Below the pieces are notes generated by a model. That model saw nothing but the letters and a program-made list of their open reading frames with translations, was not told the origin of the DNA and ran no database searches. Shown piece by piece: positions 25,801 through 36,423 of a stretch of 64,000 nucleotides of DNA; position 1 is the first letter of the stretch; the number at the start of each line of letters is the position of its first letter. The translations under genes and the position numbers were made by a program. The stretch comes from Tribonema minus (taxonomy: Eukaryota > Sar > Xanthophyceae > Tribonematales > Tribonemataceae): positions 1,240,001 to 1,304,000 of the forward strand of contig JAFCMP010000334.1 in NCBI GenBank assembly GCA_017506865.1. Reading direction: 5' to 3'.

Positions 25801-28800
25801 GCGGCGTCGGCTGCCCTAACCCTGATTGCTAACCCTAACGCAAATCCTACTGTGCCACGGCGTTGACAGCACGGAGCTCAACCGCCACAGCAGCGACACC
25901 CTGACCCTAACCCTTTTCCTACCACCCCAAATGCAGCCCTAGACCAAACCCACACCACCCACCCCGAACCCAATGCTAGCCCTAGCGCAAACTCCACCCC
26001 TGCCGCCGCAGCGCTTCTGCGACATGAAGGCGGGAGACGTCGGCAGCCCTAATCCTAATTGCTAACCCTAGCGCAAACCCTACCTCTGCCACTGCAGCGC
26101 TTCTGCGACATGAAGGCGAGCGACGTCGGCAGCCCTAACCCTAATTGTTAACCCTCGTGCAACCCTGCACCTGCCGCCGCAGCGCTTCTGCGACATGAAG
26201 GCGAGCGGCGTCGGCAGCACGGAGCTGAATCGCGACATCAGCGACAAGCTCAAGGCGGAGGCCGAATCCTACAGGTGAAGTTGATGTTGGCGGAGGCCTG
26301 TAGGTGAAGTTGGCAGCGGCCTTTCGCCGCGCCCCTGCAGGCGTGTTGTGGAGCTAGTTGCGCGCCCTGCCCCTGGTGCTTCGCTGCCAGTTGCTGTGTG
26401 TACAATGTTTGAGCGTCATCGGAGCTCCACTGCGACATCAGGGACAAGCTCAGGCGGAGGCCGAGGCCTACAGGTGAAGTTGAAGTTGACCAAGGCCTAT
26501 AGGTGAAGTTGATGGCGGACTTTCGCTGCGCCCCTGCAGGCGTGTGTGCAAGCTGATTGCGCGCCCTGCCCCTGGTGCTTCACGGCCGGTTGCCGCCCGC
26601 ATGGCTGTGCACATCATGGGCGTGTGCTGTGTGCTGTATCCAATTCATTCAGCCGTACACGTCCTAGCAGCATGACTACACAAAGCATGCAGTGAAACAA
26701 GGAGGCTGGGGAGGTAGCCTATGGTTGTAGCTAGTGCAAACTTACTTTGAGGATGTGAAGAAGCTGCAAACTGGGCAATCAGTCCCATTGGTGGGGAGAA
26801 CAGCTTGAGCCTTGACTAGCCTCGCCCTCGCGAAGCACCTAGCCTCATGCCAGAGCTCCCTCAGGCACCAACAAGACTTCTGCATAGTCATTCCTTGAAG
26901 CCACCCCTTGGCGGCAATGACTATCCTTCTACCTCTTTAACTTCAGTGAGGTTGCTACTGCAACTCCTCAACTGCAATTCCTGAACTGCACTTTTTACAT
27001 GCTCAAGCTGCATCACAATGTTGAGGCATGGAGTTCAAATCTGCAGTTCTTCCGCAGCCAAACGGGGGTTGTTATAGGCGGGGAGTCAACTTCAAGAGCA
27101 ACTCATGCCAGATACTCCCGTGTTGCGCGCATATTGCGCCCACACGGTACGGCTGCGGTCGACAAGGGCAGGCAGAGCGCGCAAACCCCCTCACCGAGCT
27201 ATACGGAGGTGTACCAATATTGAAGTATACCTACGTACCCCGCAGCCGCAGCCTCCAGGTGGCGCCTCCGGAGCGCAGCGCGATCCTCAGAACCGGCAGC
27301 GCAGCTGTGACGACGCGCGATCCACTCGCCGCCCCGTCGGCCACTGCAGCAGCGGCAGCGCCGCTCGCCATGCTGACTTTCTTGCAAGCCGTAGTGCATG
27401 CCCAGATGTGGCATCTGATGACCGCCGCTTGAGTACCCTGCGTGGCCGCCTCGCTTGCTCCACCTCTAGCAATCTGCGATGAAGCGGAGCCGCGCTTGGG
27501 CACTGAAGGCCATGTCAATCACTTCGCGTCTCCCTTTGCGGTGCGTCGGGCATGTGCCCCCCCACCCGGACCCTATCCCTGATGCTTGCCGTTCTCCCCC
27601 GTCCGCAGAGCGGAAGTCAAGGCGACGAAGATCGCGTACGAGAAGCTGGAGGAGACGCTCCTGGCGGTGCGGCAGGGGGCCAAGGGGCTGTGCCAGGTGG
27701 GCGAGCGGTGACACACATGAAACCCTAGTTATCCTTAAATTTAGGAGCTTTTTAGACCTCAGAAGCTGTCTTAAACCCTAAGTAGAAGCTTTCTTAAAAC
27801 CCTAGAAGCTGGAGGAGACGCTTCTGGCGGTGCGGCAAGGGGCCAAGGGGCTGTGCCAGGTGGGTGAGCACTGACACACATGCAACCCTAGTTATCTTGA
27901 CCCTAGACGCTATGTTAAATCCCAGTAGCTAGAGGAGACACTCATGTCGGTGCGGCAGGGGGTCAAGGGGCTGTGCCAGGTGCGCGAGCGCTGACACACA
28001 TGGACCCCTAATCGCGGTGAACCCTAGTTGTGAGCAGCCCTAGTTGTGAGAAACCCTAGCTGCAGCTTCCGCCCCCCCTGAACGCTCGCTCCTCAGTCGC
28101 CAAATTCAACCTTGTTTAAGTACCGGCTTGGATGCGGAGATTCCTGCCCTATTGCAAACTGATTTCAAAGCGCATGAGGGTGCGTGTTCCCCCGCAATAC
28201 GCCCGTACGCGTTCAACGGCTCATCATGCACTCTGAAACGCTGGAAAAAGGAGGGCGTGCGCTGCGCCACGTGTCAGTTTCATACCGTGCCGACTCCACA
28301 GCGTTCACATCTCTCATTTTGCCACACAGCGGCTCAGCGTCCACTTCGGGCTGCTGGAGGAGGATGACGCGCCGCTGCTGCAGCGCGCAATCGCATTCTC
28401 ACACTACGCGTGCCCCACAGCATTCAGGAATCTCAAACTCTCATTGCGCAGTGTATGTGTATGTGTGTAACCTTATCGCGCTGCGCAGCGGCTCAGCGCC
28501 CACTTCCGGCTGCTGGAGGAGGAGGGCGCCGCGCTGCTGCAGCGTGCGTCTGCTCCTCACACCATGCCTACCCCCCCCCCCCCCCCCCCCATAGCAATCC
28601 TAATGGGTATGTATTTAATTTTATAATCTCTCGTTGCGCAGCGGCTCAGCGTCCACTTTGGGCTGCTGGAGGAGGAGGACGCGGCGCTGCTGCAGCGCGC
28701 GCAGGGCGCGGGCGGCGCGCAGGCGGAGATGGGCGGCTGCGAGAGCGAAGTGAGCACCAACGTCAACTGCTGGTTGCTGAACTTCAGCAAGCAACTCTCC

Positions 28801-31713
28801 TGTGGTGCAGTCAGGATTTGGGGGTAGGGTGGGACTTCAGGTGCATGGCTGCCAATCAGCTTCAGACTCGTCGTCGACGAGAATGGTGCTTGGAGCAGAA
28901 GGGAACGAGTATTAGTGGTTATGATTGCAAAAGACCCTAACAGGCCCTTGCAGTGACCTGTATCCAGCTGTAGACCCAAATGACAGAGTCACAACGAGGT
29001 CACCAGTAGGTCCAGAGGTGAAGCGCGAGTGCAGCGCACTTCAACGAAGAAGTCAATTTCCGAACGTGCTTGCTGGACACCGCACGGCGCAAGCGTGCTC
29101 GTGTAGTGCTGCGAGACCGCGGGCCAGCAGTCAATACTTCAACAAGCTTCTCAACCAGCCTTCAAGCACCACGCAGGGCGCGCATTCCCGCTGCAACTTC
29201 AACAGGCTCGCAGCCAGAACTCGTACTGACATCTCAGTGCGCGCGCGCATGACGTGCCCCTGCGCAGGCGGAGACGGCGCTGGCGCTGAGCGTCAGCGAG
29301 ACAGTGCTCAGCAAGATGCTGGAGGTGGCGTCCGCGGGCAACACGGGCGACACGGCGCGCACCGCCGGCGGCGAAGCGGACGAGGTGTGCACGATTCTTG
29401 CGGTTACTGGCAGTTGCTGGCACTTACTCGGCAGTTGCTTGGGCGGTCAAGTGAGGCCTTGCAGACATGCAGGCTTTTGCACGTGTGAGCGAACCTTGGT
29501 TTCCTGAGACGCGCAGGATCGAAGGGCGCTGCCGCACGTACACATGAGCCAATGTAACTGTGTTTGCGACAAGCCGTTGAATGCATGGTGCGCTGAGGCA
29601 GGCGTACGTGTTCCAATGCGCAGCCAGCGGCAGTCACACGCGCATGTAGCCAGCAATGACAGGGCAGCCCATGAAACGAGGGGCAGACTCCATGCGCTGT
29701 CGCCGTCGCCGCCGCCACGGACCCCGCCAATACACGCTCTGAAGCGCGGCCGCCGCAGCAGGCACGCTGACGCCCTGCGCCCTCGCCGCTGCCGCCATGC
29801 ACATCTCACAGGATGGGAGCGATTTCGACAATGCGAGCGCGCGTGCGGGGCGCGGCGGCGCGCTGGACAGCGGCGGCGGCGGCGCGTCGCCGCTGCTCGC
29901 CGACGCCGACGCCGCCATGCACAACAACGTGCGCGTCGTCAGCGGCGCGGCGCGCTCGCGCGGGGAGGGCGGGTGAGTGGCAGCGCTCCGCAGCTGTGCT
30001 TGTGCTTGTACCTGGAATGACCCTGTGTGATGGATGCGTGACGCTGCAGGTGCTGGCTGATACCATCAAGTGGGTTAGGGGTAGCATTCACGGCACCATG
30101 CACAACAACGTGCGTATCGTCAGCAGCGCGGCGCGCTCGCGCGGGGAGGGCGGGTGAGTGAGTGGCAGCGCTCCACACGCGTGCGGAGGGGACTGCGCGC
30201 AGGGGGCGGTGGTTGCGCGTGATGGACATGTGGCGCTGCTGATGCTGGCCAGTGGGTTAGGGTCAGGGTTGAACGAGAGAGTGCGCGCTGGGTGCAGCTG
30301 GCTTGGGAGGCAAGGGGGCGAACGAGCGCTGCACGTTGCTGCCAGCTTGTGCCTGCAAATCGAGCAGCTGTCGTGCCGGCAGGGCCTTGCAGCAGCAGCA
30401 GCAGCAGTGCGGGCGTTGCAGGCACTCTGTCGATGGCAGCCGATGGCGAGGGGCAGGCGAGCCCGGTGCGCCGGCAACTCTTGTCTCTGTGGCAAATGCT
30501 CTGTCGGTGAGGTAGCCAAGCGTACATTGGCAGCAGTGCCTGGTGACGTCGACAGCGCAGTGCGCGATGTGCACAGGAGCAGCTGCGAGCTGCTGTGCCC
30601 CAATACTTGCGTTTTGGTTAAGTGTCAATGAGCAACTGAACAATGCTGACAATGTTTGCAACTGAGCGATGCCAATCTAATACTGAGGACCACGACTGAG
30701 GGCCAAGAGAGCTGAGCAATGGCAAGAGCCGTGGTGCGGTCGGTCCACAGGCATCTACCTGCCAAACGCAGTGAGGGCTCAGAACGTCCCGCGGCAACAG
30801 TGTTGCTAGCCTGAGCCTCTCGGCCCTGCCGTCACTGACGCCAATTCATTCTTTGCTGCGCGCGCTCGCCCTTGCAGGGTGTCCATCCGCCCGCTGGCGT
30901 CCAAGCACCCTGCGGCAGCGAGGTGAGCACGCTGCCGCCGTGCGTGCTGTGAGGCCAGCTTGAGGTGTCGCAGTGCAGCACGCATCAGCAGCAGGCACTG
31001 AGCGTAGTCACTTGAACACGTGCCGCAAATTGGCTGCGCGGAGCCCAGCCCACACCTTACCGTTGACCTAACCTCAGTAAACTCTAAGCTTGAGCTGCCG
31101 ACACAATTGTTTGCGCATTGATCTCTCAGAGGTCAGCGGTTGTCCTGCGAGCGCTGACTGCCCCTTGCGCACTCCTTACCACCCTGACCCCAACCCTAAC
31201 CCTAACCCTAAACTTTGACCCAGTGCTCACGTATCTCGGTGCCAGGCTGACTGCCCCTTGCGCGCACTCCTTACCGCCGTTGCTCGCAGCGCACGGCGCA
31301 CGGGCTTTTCGCTTGCAGAGGCCCGGCGGCAATGGAGGCGCGTGAACGACGCCCCGTCGCCGCTGCATCTGCTGCACTCACAGCACACGCTCGCATCGCT
31401 CACGCTCGCCCTGCCGCTGCGCGACGGCGTTGACGCCAACGCCGCACATCCATCCGCCGGCGCGCGTCAGACACACGGCAACATGCACAGCCTCGCAGCG
31501 GTCGCGCCGCGGATGGCCCAGCGGCGCACACAATGCTCGTGCGCGCCGCCGCATCCGCTCGGCCACCACACTGCCCCCTCACCAGCACTCGTGGTCGTCT
31601 CTTGCATGCTGATCTCACTGCTGACGCCTCTGCGCACTGCACCACCGGTTTCGAAAACGCAGAGACGCCGCCGGCGACGACGACGACGGCGCGGAGGATG
31701 CCTGCGACGCCGC

Positions 31714-31747
<34 letters not shown>

Positions 31748-33886
31748 AGCGGCGGCAGCGGCGGTGGCGGCGGCGGCGGCGGCGACGCCGAGGACGGCGG
31801 CGCGTACGAGGGCGACAGGGCGGACGACATGGTGCCGTCGCGCGCGTTCCTCAAGCTATGCTCGTCGCGGCAGTGCGCGGAGGTCATGCGGCGGCAGGAG
31901 GCGGGCGAGCGCAAGGCGGTCATGGCGGCGAAGCTCGAGGGCGCGGACGAGAGCGAGAAGGCGAGTGCGCGGTGACTGTCCAGGTCGCTGCCGCTGCCGC
32001 TGCCGCTGCCGCTGCCGTTGGTTTCTGGCAGCAAACGCCTGCACCTCACACCCTGATGTACCTTATTTACTTTTGCTTGAGGGGCGGAAACCCTATGAAA
32101 TACTTCCTCTGTCCCACAAGTATGTTTCCCTTAAAGTCGCCTCAAAGCTAACTTTTTGAGATGGGCTTGTTGGTGAACAGTTCCTATGTAAAAATTGATG
32201 GTCAAGTCCCGAGCTTTCCGGAACAATTTTCAATAATGAAGTCCGTTACAATCTTCACCATTGAAGTAGAGCTTATCTGAAAAAAGGCCAGATTTCGGAG
32301 TCAAATCTGGGCCAAAATTTCGCCAAAAGTCAAATCCGCCGTGGCGCGCAAAAATCACTGTGGCAGCTCCACACACAGCACACGCGCTACACGACACTTG
32401 AGGAGGAGTGGTTGCTCACAGCTGCCAATGATGGCATTAGTTCCAGAGTTACTTAGCGCACCACATGGCCAGGGTGTGCCTGTGGACGGCAAGGCGGCTT
32501 TTGGCGTGGAGGTCCCAAATTGAGCTAGGTGGCAGTCAGGTGGCTACAACTCGCTGCCAGCACTACCTGGCATGTGCCAGGCAGTCGGAATCCCTTAAGG
32601 AAGCAGCAAAGATGCTGTGTGGTGGCCGGTGCACCTGCTGGTGTGCTGTGTGGGCGGCGCATTGATGTCTGCCTGGGGGAGTGCAGTCGCAGGCGACTGC
32701 AACTCTGCGAAGGAAGCACACGCTGCAGCTCGTGTACCATGAGCTCAGGTGAGCTGTCAACCACACATGGCGTTCCATTGCTGCTACTTAAACTATAGCA
32801 GCAACCTGAGCACCAGCCTGTTTGTACAAGGTGCCTTGCAAGCCTCACAGATCGGTGCTGTCGCTCAGGTGGCGTGTCACCAAGCTCTGGCTAGAGCATG
32901 GCGCTACAGCACATTGCCTATGTGGTGGGGCAACCAAACTTCTTGAGACGTCTCACTGCTGTTCGTCTATGGTGTGGTGAAATTGCTGCCCATGCAATGG
33001 ACATGCAAGGCTTGCTGTGCTGGTTGCCACCTCGTTGTGCAAAAACTTGGTAGACCAGCACAGGACGGCAGCCGGCCTTGAGCGGTGTATGTGGTGCATA
33101 CGCAGTCATGTGGTCTTGTGAGCTGTTGCTGAGGCCTGCCTTAGCTTCTGACCATGACATACTGGTATGCCACACACAAGAAACTGCATCTACCCCTCAA
33201 AATGGCAGCCATCACAGCAGCATATGTGGTTGCCGTGCTGTGCATGTCTGCCTGCTGGGCTGCAAAATGTTAGATACACGGTAATGAACCGTTTATCAGC
33301 GTATCGAAGAGTTGAGAGCTGAGAATTTGACACGCAACAGGCCTATACCCGACACACAAGTTTCATTATGACTCTGCACATTGGTTGCCGCAATTGCAAC
33401 TGGGACTGTCATGTTTGTACAATGGGAAACATACTTATGGGACAGAGGAAGTATGCAAGATAAAGATATGCAGCTCTTGTGCTCATTTCGAGCGCGAGCT
33501 CACGTGGTGTACTGCGCACCAGCTTTGTCTGCTTCCAATCGCATGCGCGCGCAGGTGACGGCAGGCACCGCTGCCTCCGCACAAGCAACATTGCCCGATG
33601 CAGACCCGCATATGTTGGTCACGTGCTGCGCTGCTCCAGGCGCAGCTCACAGCACTGGCAGCGCTCGTATTTGTAGCACACGCGCCCTTGACACCCCTAT
33701 TGTTTGTGCGTGCGCGCGCAGGCGGCACTGACGTCGAAGCTCGCGCGCAAGCGGCAGCAGGAGCGCGCCATGGAGCGCATCGCGCTGCCGCCGCCGGCTG
33801 TCGGCCTGCCCGACGGCGTCACGCAGCGCGACGACGTGTACGTCAAGACCACCGCCTTCCTCACTCAACCGCTGGAACTCGAGTAG
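16821..33886 (+). CDS. Outer dynein arm docking complex coiled-coil protein (ODAD3/CCDC151-like), 16 exons
   Basis: Exons: 16821-17126, 18930-19049, 19693-19857, 20907-20996, 21428-21520, 22586-22699, 23862-24035, 25190-25279, 26183-26274, 27609-27696, 28642-28749, 29268-29384, 29812-29972, 30878-30922, 31663-31960, 33722-33886. They total 2,226 bases (741 aa) with no internal stop. The protein is largely charged coiled coil. VRQATGVHSLEDMVAKIANQ, CDMKASG and the segment ending RQGAKGLCQRLSVHF align by eye with the ATG-containing middle and following helices of CCDC151. The C terminus has the same order of an acidic stretch then a VPSRAFLKL-like basic helix. These proteins anchor outer dynein arms on axonemal doublets. 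All donors are GT except intron 15 (AAG then GCGAGT). A Gly-rich run in exon 15 is extra. ODAD1/CCDC63 relatives are the main alternative; an additional N-terminal exon in intron 1 cannot be excluded. Confidence 0.75.
18551..19396 (+). repeat. Edge copies around ODAD3-like exon 2
   Basis: Two copies of intron end plus exon start (TACTTCAACTC.. GTGCAG then GTGCGCGTGATGGAGGAGGG) lie upstream at 18551-18612 and 18729-18799. Three copies of the exon end (GACCGCAGGGCGCTGGAG.. GATGCTCAAG) lie downstream at 19116-19180, 19225-19275 and 19333-19396. The intact exon at 18930-19049 sits between them. Confidence 0.85.
19946..20261 (+). repeat. Copies of the 3' edge of ODAD3-like exon 3
   Basis: TACTGCCGCCGCGTGCTC.. 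GGAGCGGCTGCAGCGCAACC-type segments at about 19946-20001, 20091-20145 and 20207-20261 repeat the end of exon 3 (19693-19857). Stops and substitutions are present in each. A further fragment (CTGCAGCGCAACGCGCTGCAGC) is near 21099. Confidence 0.8.
20841..20885 (+). repeat. Poly-C tract
   Basis: About 28 C, then C-rich CT sequence, directly upstream of the exon 4 acceptor at 20906. It can serve as the polypyrimidine tract. Similar runs are at 23137-23158 and 28569-28590. Confidence 0.8.
22521..22580 (-). repeat. CCCTAG/CCCTAA telomere-like array at the end of ODAD3-like intron 5
   Basis: Units of CCCTAG then CCCTAA run up to the acceptor: the array ends TCTCTAACCC and TACAG follows at 22581-22585. 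CTAAC within the units matches the branch-point consensus, so the repeat probably provides branch site and pyrimidine tract. Confidence 0.75.
23288..23722 (+). repeat. Four copies of the 5' edge of ODAD3-like exon 7
   Basis: Segments like GCGCAGGAGCAAGAGCTGCTG followed by a CGCTGCGCGGGCGCGAGGAG-like stretch occur at 23288-23330, 23397-23432, 23500-23562 and 23665-23722, ahead of the functional exon at 23862. The two nearest still carry a CAG acceptor directly before GAGCA. Confidence 0.85.
24748..25556 (+). repeat. Edge copies around ODAD3-like exon 8
   Basis: 24748-24785 repeats the acceptor and start (CAGGCCGCC.ACCGC.AGACG) of the exon at 25190. 25500-25556 repeats its end (CACCACCAGGAGGAGCTGGA). 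Between 24950 and 25190 a GCTGCTGACGCGCGCTC / CGCCGTCCCTGG unit is also tandemly repeated. Confidence 0.75.
25690..26511 (+). repeat. Edge copies around ODAD3-like exon 9 interleaved with CCCTAA repeats
   Basis: CCGCCGCAGCGCTTCTGCGAC plus GAAGGCG occurs at 25768-25815, 25997-26034 and 26084-26134 before the functional copy (exon 26183-26274). Each block is separated by CCCTAACCCTAATTG-like repeats. Downstream, 26425-26476 copies the exon end and its GTGAAGTTG donor; shorter pieces are at 26288-26305 and 26494-26511. Confidence 0.85.
27803..27985 (+). repeat. Two copies of the 3' edge of ODAD3-like exon 10
   Basis: GGAGGAGACGCT.. TGCGGCAGGGGGCCAAGGGG.. TGCCAGGTGGG of 27650-27700 recurs at about 27803-27866 and 27928-27985 with few changes and an intact GT donor each time. 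CCCTAGTTAT/GAAACCCTAG motifs separate the copies. Confidence 0.9.
28326..28545 (+). repeat. Two copies of the 5' edge of ODAD3-like exon 11
   Basis: CAGCGGCTCAGCGTCCACTT.. GGGCTGCTGGAGGAGGA.. at 28326-28393 and 28487-28545 precede the functional exon at 28642. Both retain the CAG acceptor and the reading frame for at least 15 codons. Confidence 0.9.
30095..30158 (+). repeat. Copy of the 3' edge of ODAD3-like exon 13
   Basis: CACCATGCACAACAACGTGCG.. through GCGCGGGGAGGGCGGGTGAG repeats exon 13 (29812-29972) and its donor about 185 bases downstream. Confidence 0.9.
32101..33453 (+). mobile_element. 1.35-kb Stowaway/mariner-like element in ODAD3-like intron 15
   Basis: 30-base terminal inverted repeats at 32101-32130 (TACTTCCTCTGTCCC.AAGTATGTTTCCC read inward) and 33424-33453 differ by one base. 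TA lies at each outer edge, as expected for the TA target duplication of Tc1/mariner elements. The CTTCCTCTGTCCC start closely resembles plant Stowaway MITE ends (CTCCCTCYGTCCC). No transposase frame is visible inside, so it is non-autonomous. A related empty site at 46993-47090 supports the boundaries. Confidence 0.75.
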
Positions 33887-35548
33887 CGGGAGTGCGTACG
33901 CCTGCCGCCAGGGCTGGCCCCCCTGCCCCCCCTCGCCTTATGCCGTGCAGAGCGGTGTGCCCCCTGCACAGTCGCAACGGCGGTGGTGGTGCTTGTAGCA
34001 TGTGCGCAAGCGCCAACTGCGGGCGCTATTATGATGCGATGCAGGCAGCGCGCGCAATGCATGCCGCAGCATTCTGCACACGGCCGCTGTCGCCGCGGCG
34101 CGTGTACTGGCAGTGCAGGCGTTGTGCCGCTCACTTATGCTCGCAACGGCGACTGGTTCTGGTGGACTCTCGAGTGAGAGTCAGTGCAGGCGGCGCATTC
34201 TTGTGAATTACACTGGTGCGCTGGTGTTGGTGCTTATTGAAAGTGTATCATATCCGACTGCTCCTCGTGCCAGCTTAAGGCACTTCTGAGCAAATGCAGC
34301 AAGTGCGTGGCCCCACAAGCTTAGCTATGCGCAGTGCATCACTGCTCACTTCACCGGCATTGCATTGACAATGTACAATCTGTTGAGCGCACGGCCATCC
34401 GACTATGATGCAGCCAATTGAAAATCCCTCCGCTATGAGCAAACTCCAAAACCCATCACGTCGCAGCCGCGGTATGCACATCGATGATGCTGAGAATCGC
34501 TCACAAGGGGCCATGCTTGCCCATGTCAATTCCGAACGGTGTACAAGAAGTCATCGCCAAATGGTTGCAGCGCAACGCTCAGCAGCATTGTTGTTCCTCA
34601 TCAGCATTGGCAACCACGAGGCAGCCCTAAAGTCAGCGTGACTTGTGGCGCCACACCATCAATACGGCTGCGTCAGTGCCACGCAGCACCTCACCGTGAC
34701 CGTGATGCCTGTCACTGGGCATGGGTGCTGATTGAATTCAAGCGTCGAACGTGGCGAAACATCAGCAAGGCACTGGTAAGCTGCAGGTTGCAGCATCATG
34801 TGCGCAGTGCTTTTACTTCCATGTCCATGGTAGAAGCATGCATGGACAACCGTGGACTGCATGCCATACATGCCACAGACAGACAGTTATACAAGTGGCG
34901 TTGCTGCAACATTCATCACTGGAAGGCTCACGGCAGCAGCAAAGTTGCAGGATCTTGAAAGAGTGAAAGATGTCTGTTGCTGCGTGCAATTAGACGACAG
35001 GCCCACTGCACCACACTGCCATGCACTCAAGAGCTGAGCGGTCAGGCTTGCACAGCTTCCGCAGCCACATGCGATTGGGTGCTGTTGCACTTGACCATAA
35101 TGGTGCTGAAGGCGCAATTGTGTAGACACCAAATGCAATGTTGTCTCAGAAGCACTTGTGAGCGACTTGCAGACAATGCAGTGCTGTACTGTGAGCACCC
35201 AGCATCACAGAGCGCACGACAATACAATTTGGCCCCCTCCCCGGATACACTCACAGATGCCAGTGAAAAACTTGTCGGTAAACAATGCTTTTGCAGGCAA
35301 CGTCAGCGTGACCCCGCCCTCCCCGTAGACAAGCTACTCAATGCGCGCAGCTTGCTTCTTCTCTTTCTGTGGCTTTGATATACGTGCGCAGCACATCAAG
35401 CCGTCGCAGAGCAGCATCACCCCCCCCTCCCCCTTGCCCCCCCCAATCCCCATGGCCAAGGGGGATTTCAGCAGCGCCAGCTAGCTGTGGAGCACTGAGC
35501 CATACGAATGCTGCCACTTGCGGTGGCCGTCTTGAGCACTTGATGTGA

Positions 35549-35579
<31 letters not shown>

Positions 35580-36423
35580 TGACACGCCCGAGTCTGCGTC
35601 GACACGCATGAGCCGCGCTGCAGCACATCCAGCACCGGTTGATGAGGAACCACAGGCTCAGGCTGGCTGCGGTCGCACCAGATGCCGCAGCAACGCTCGC
35701 CAATCGTGCAGAAACTTCAAGTTGTGTAGCCAGCTCTGCTTCTGCTTGTGGTGACAGCGGCGCCTAGCCTTCTGCGTGGTCCTGCACGTGAGGGTAATAG
35801 CAGCAGCGCAGAAGAGTTCATGTGATGCCCATCCATCAGTGCTCAGCACTTTTTGGCAGTGCTCCGGCAGCACGCACGTGCACCACGCGTGTAAGACGCA
35901 GGTTCGGCGAACTTGACCCCAAACCAGTCTTAGTCTCCATCATGACGGTGCATCAGAAACTTTGGTGATCAAGATGAGTAGGCCAGAAGTGGACCTTGCA
36001 CACTTCTAAGTCCGCAGTCAACAGGGATAGCAACGAAGAGCCAACCAGCTGCATGCACTTCTCAACTGACGATTTGATGAAGACTACTTGAGCAGCACTT
36101 CAATGCATGCCCAACGAACAGCTGACCATAATGCACGCACCTTTGTAAATAGCGCCTTGATATAGGCCACGTAACCAGCACTTGAGCGCGCACTCAGATT
36201 CAACATTAAAGTTGCATCATAGGTGTTCACAGATGGACCCTGGAGCACGCATGCGTGGATGACCACTGCCCTTCACGCAATTGCACCATGCAAAATGCTT
36301 GAATGTGATGTAATATAGTTCAGTTTCAGTTGATGACATGATCTCTCACGCTTATGTTGTAAACCTCACCATCACATTTGCATGCCTTAAGCCAGCCGTG
36401 GGGAAGTGATGCCTTGGTTTCAG
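33887..36423. other. Intergenic stretch without a supported gene
   Basis: Mixed composition. (CAG)9 lies at about 35550-35576. No coding frame stands out; the open frames start at non-ATG codons or have biased composition. Nothing else seen. Confidence 0.5.

Noticed and set aside
27609..28000. Repeated GGAGGAGACGCT..TGCCAGGTG units as a CRISPR or satellite array
   Set aside because: Only three copies with unequal spacing, and the first is a functional exon end; they are junction duplications.
35550..35576. (CAG)9 as a coding polyglutamine tract
   Set aside because: No open frame with coding character surrounds it; treated as a simple repeat.
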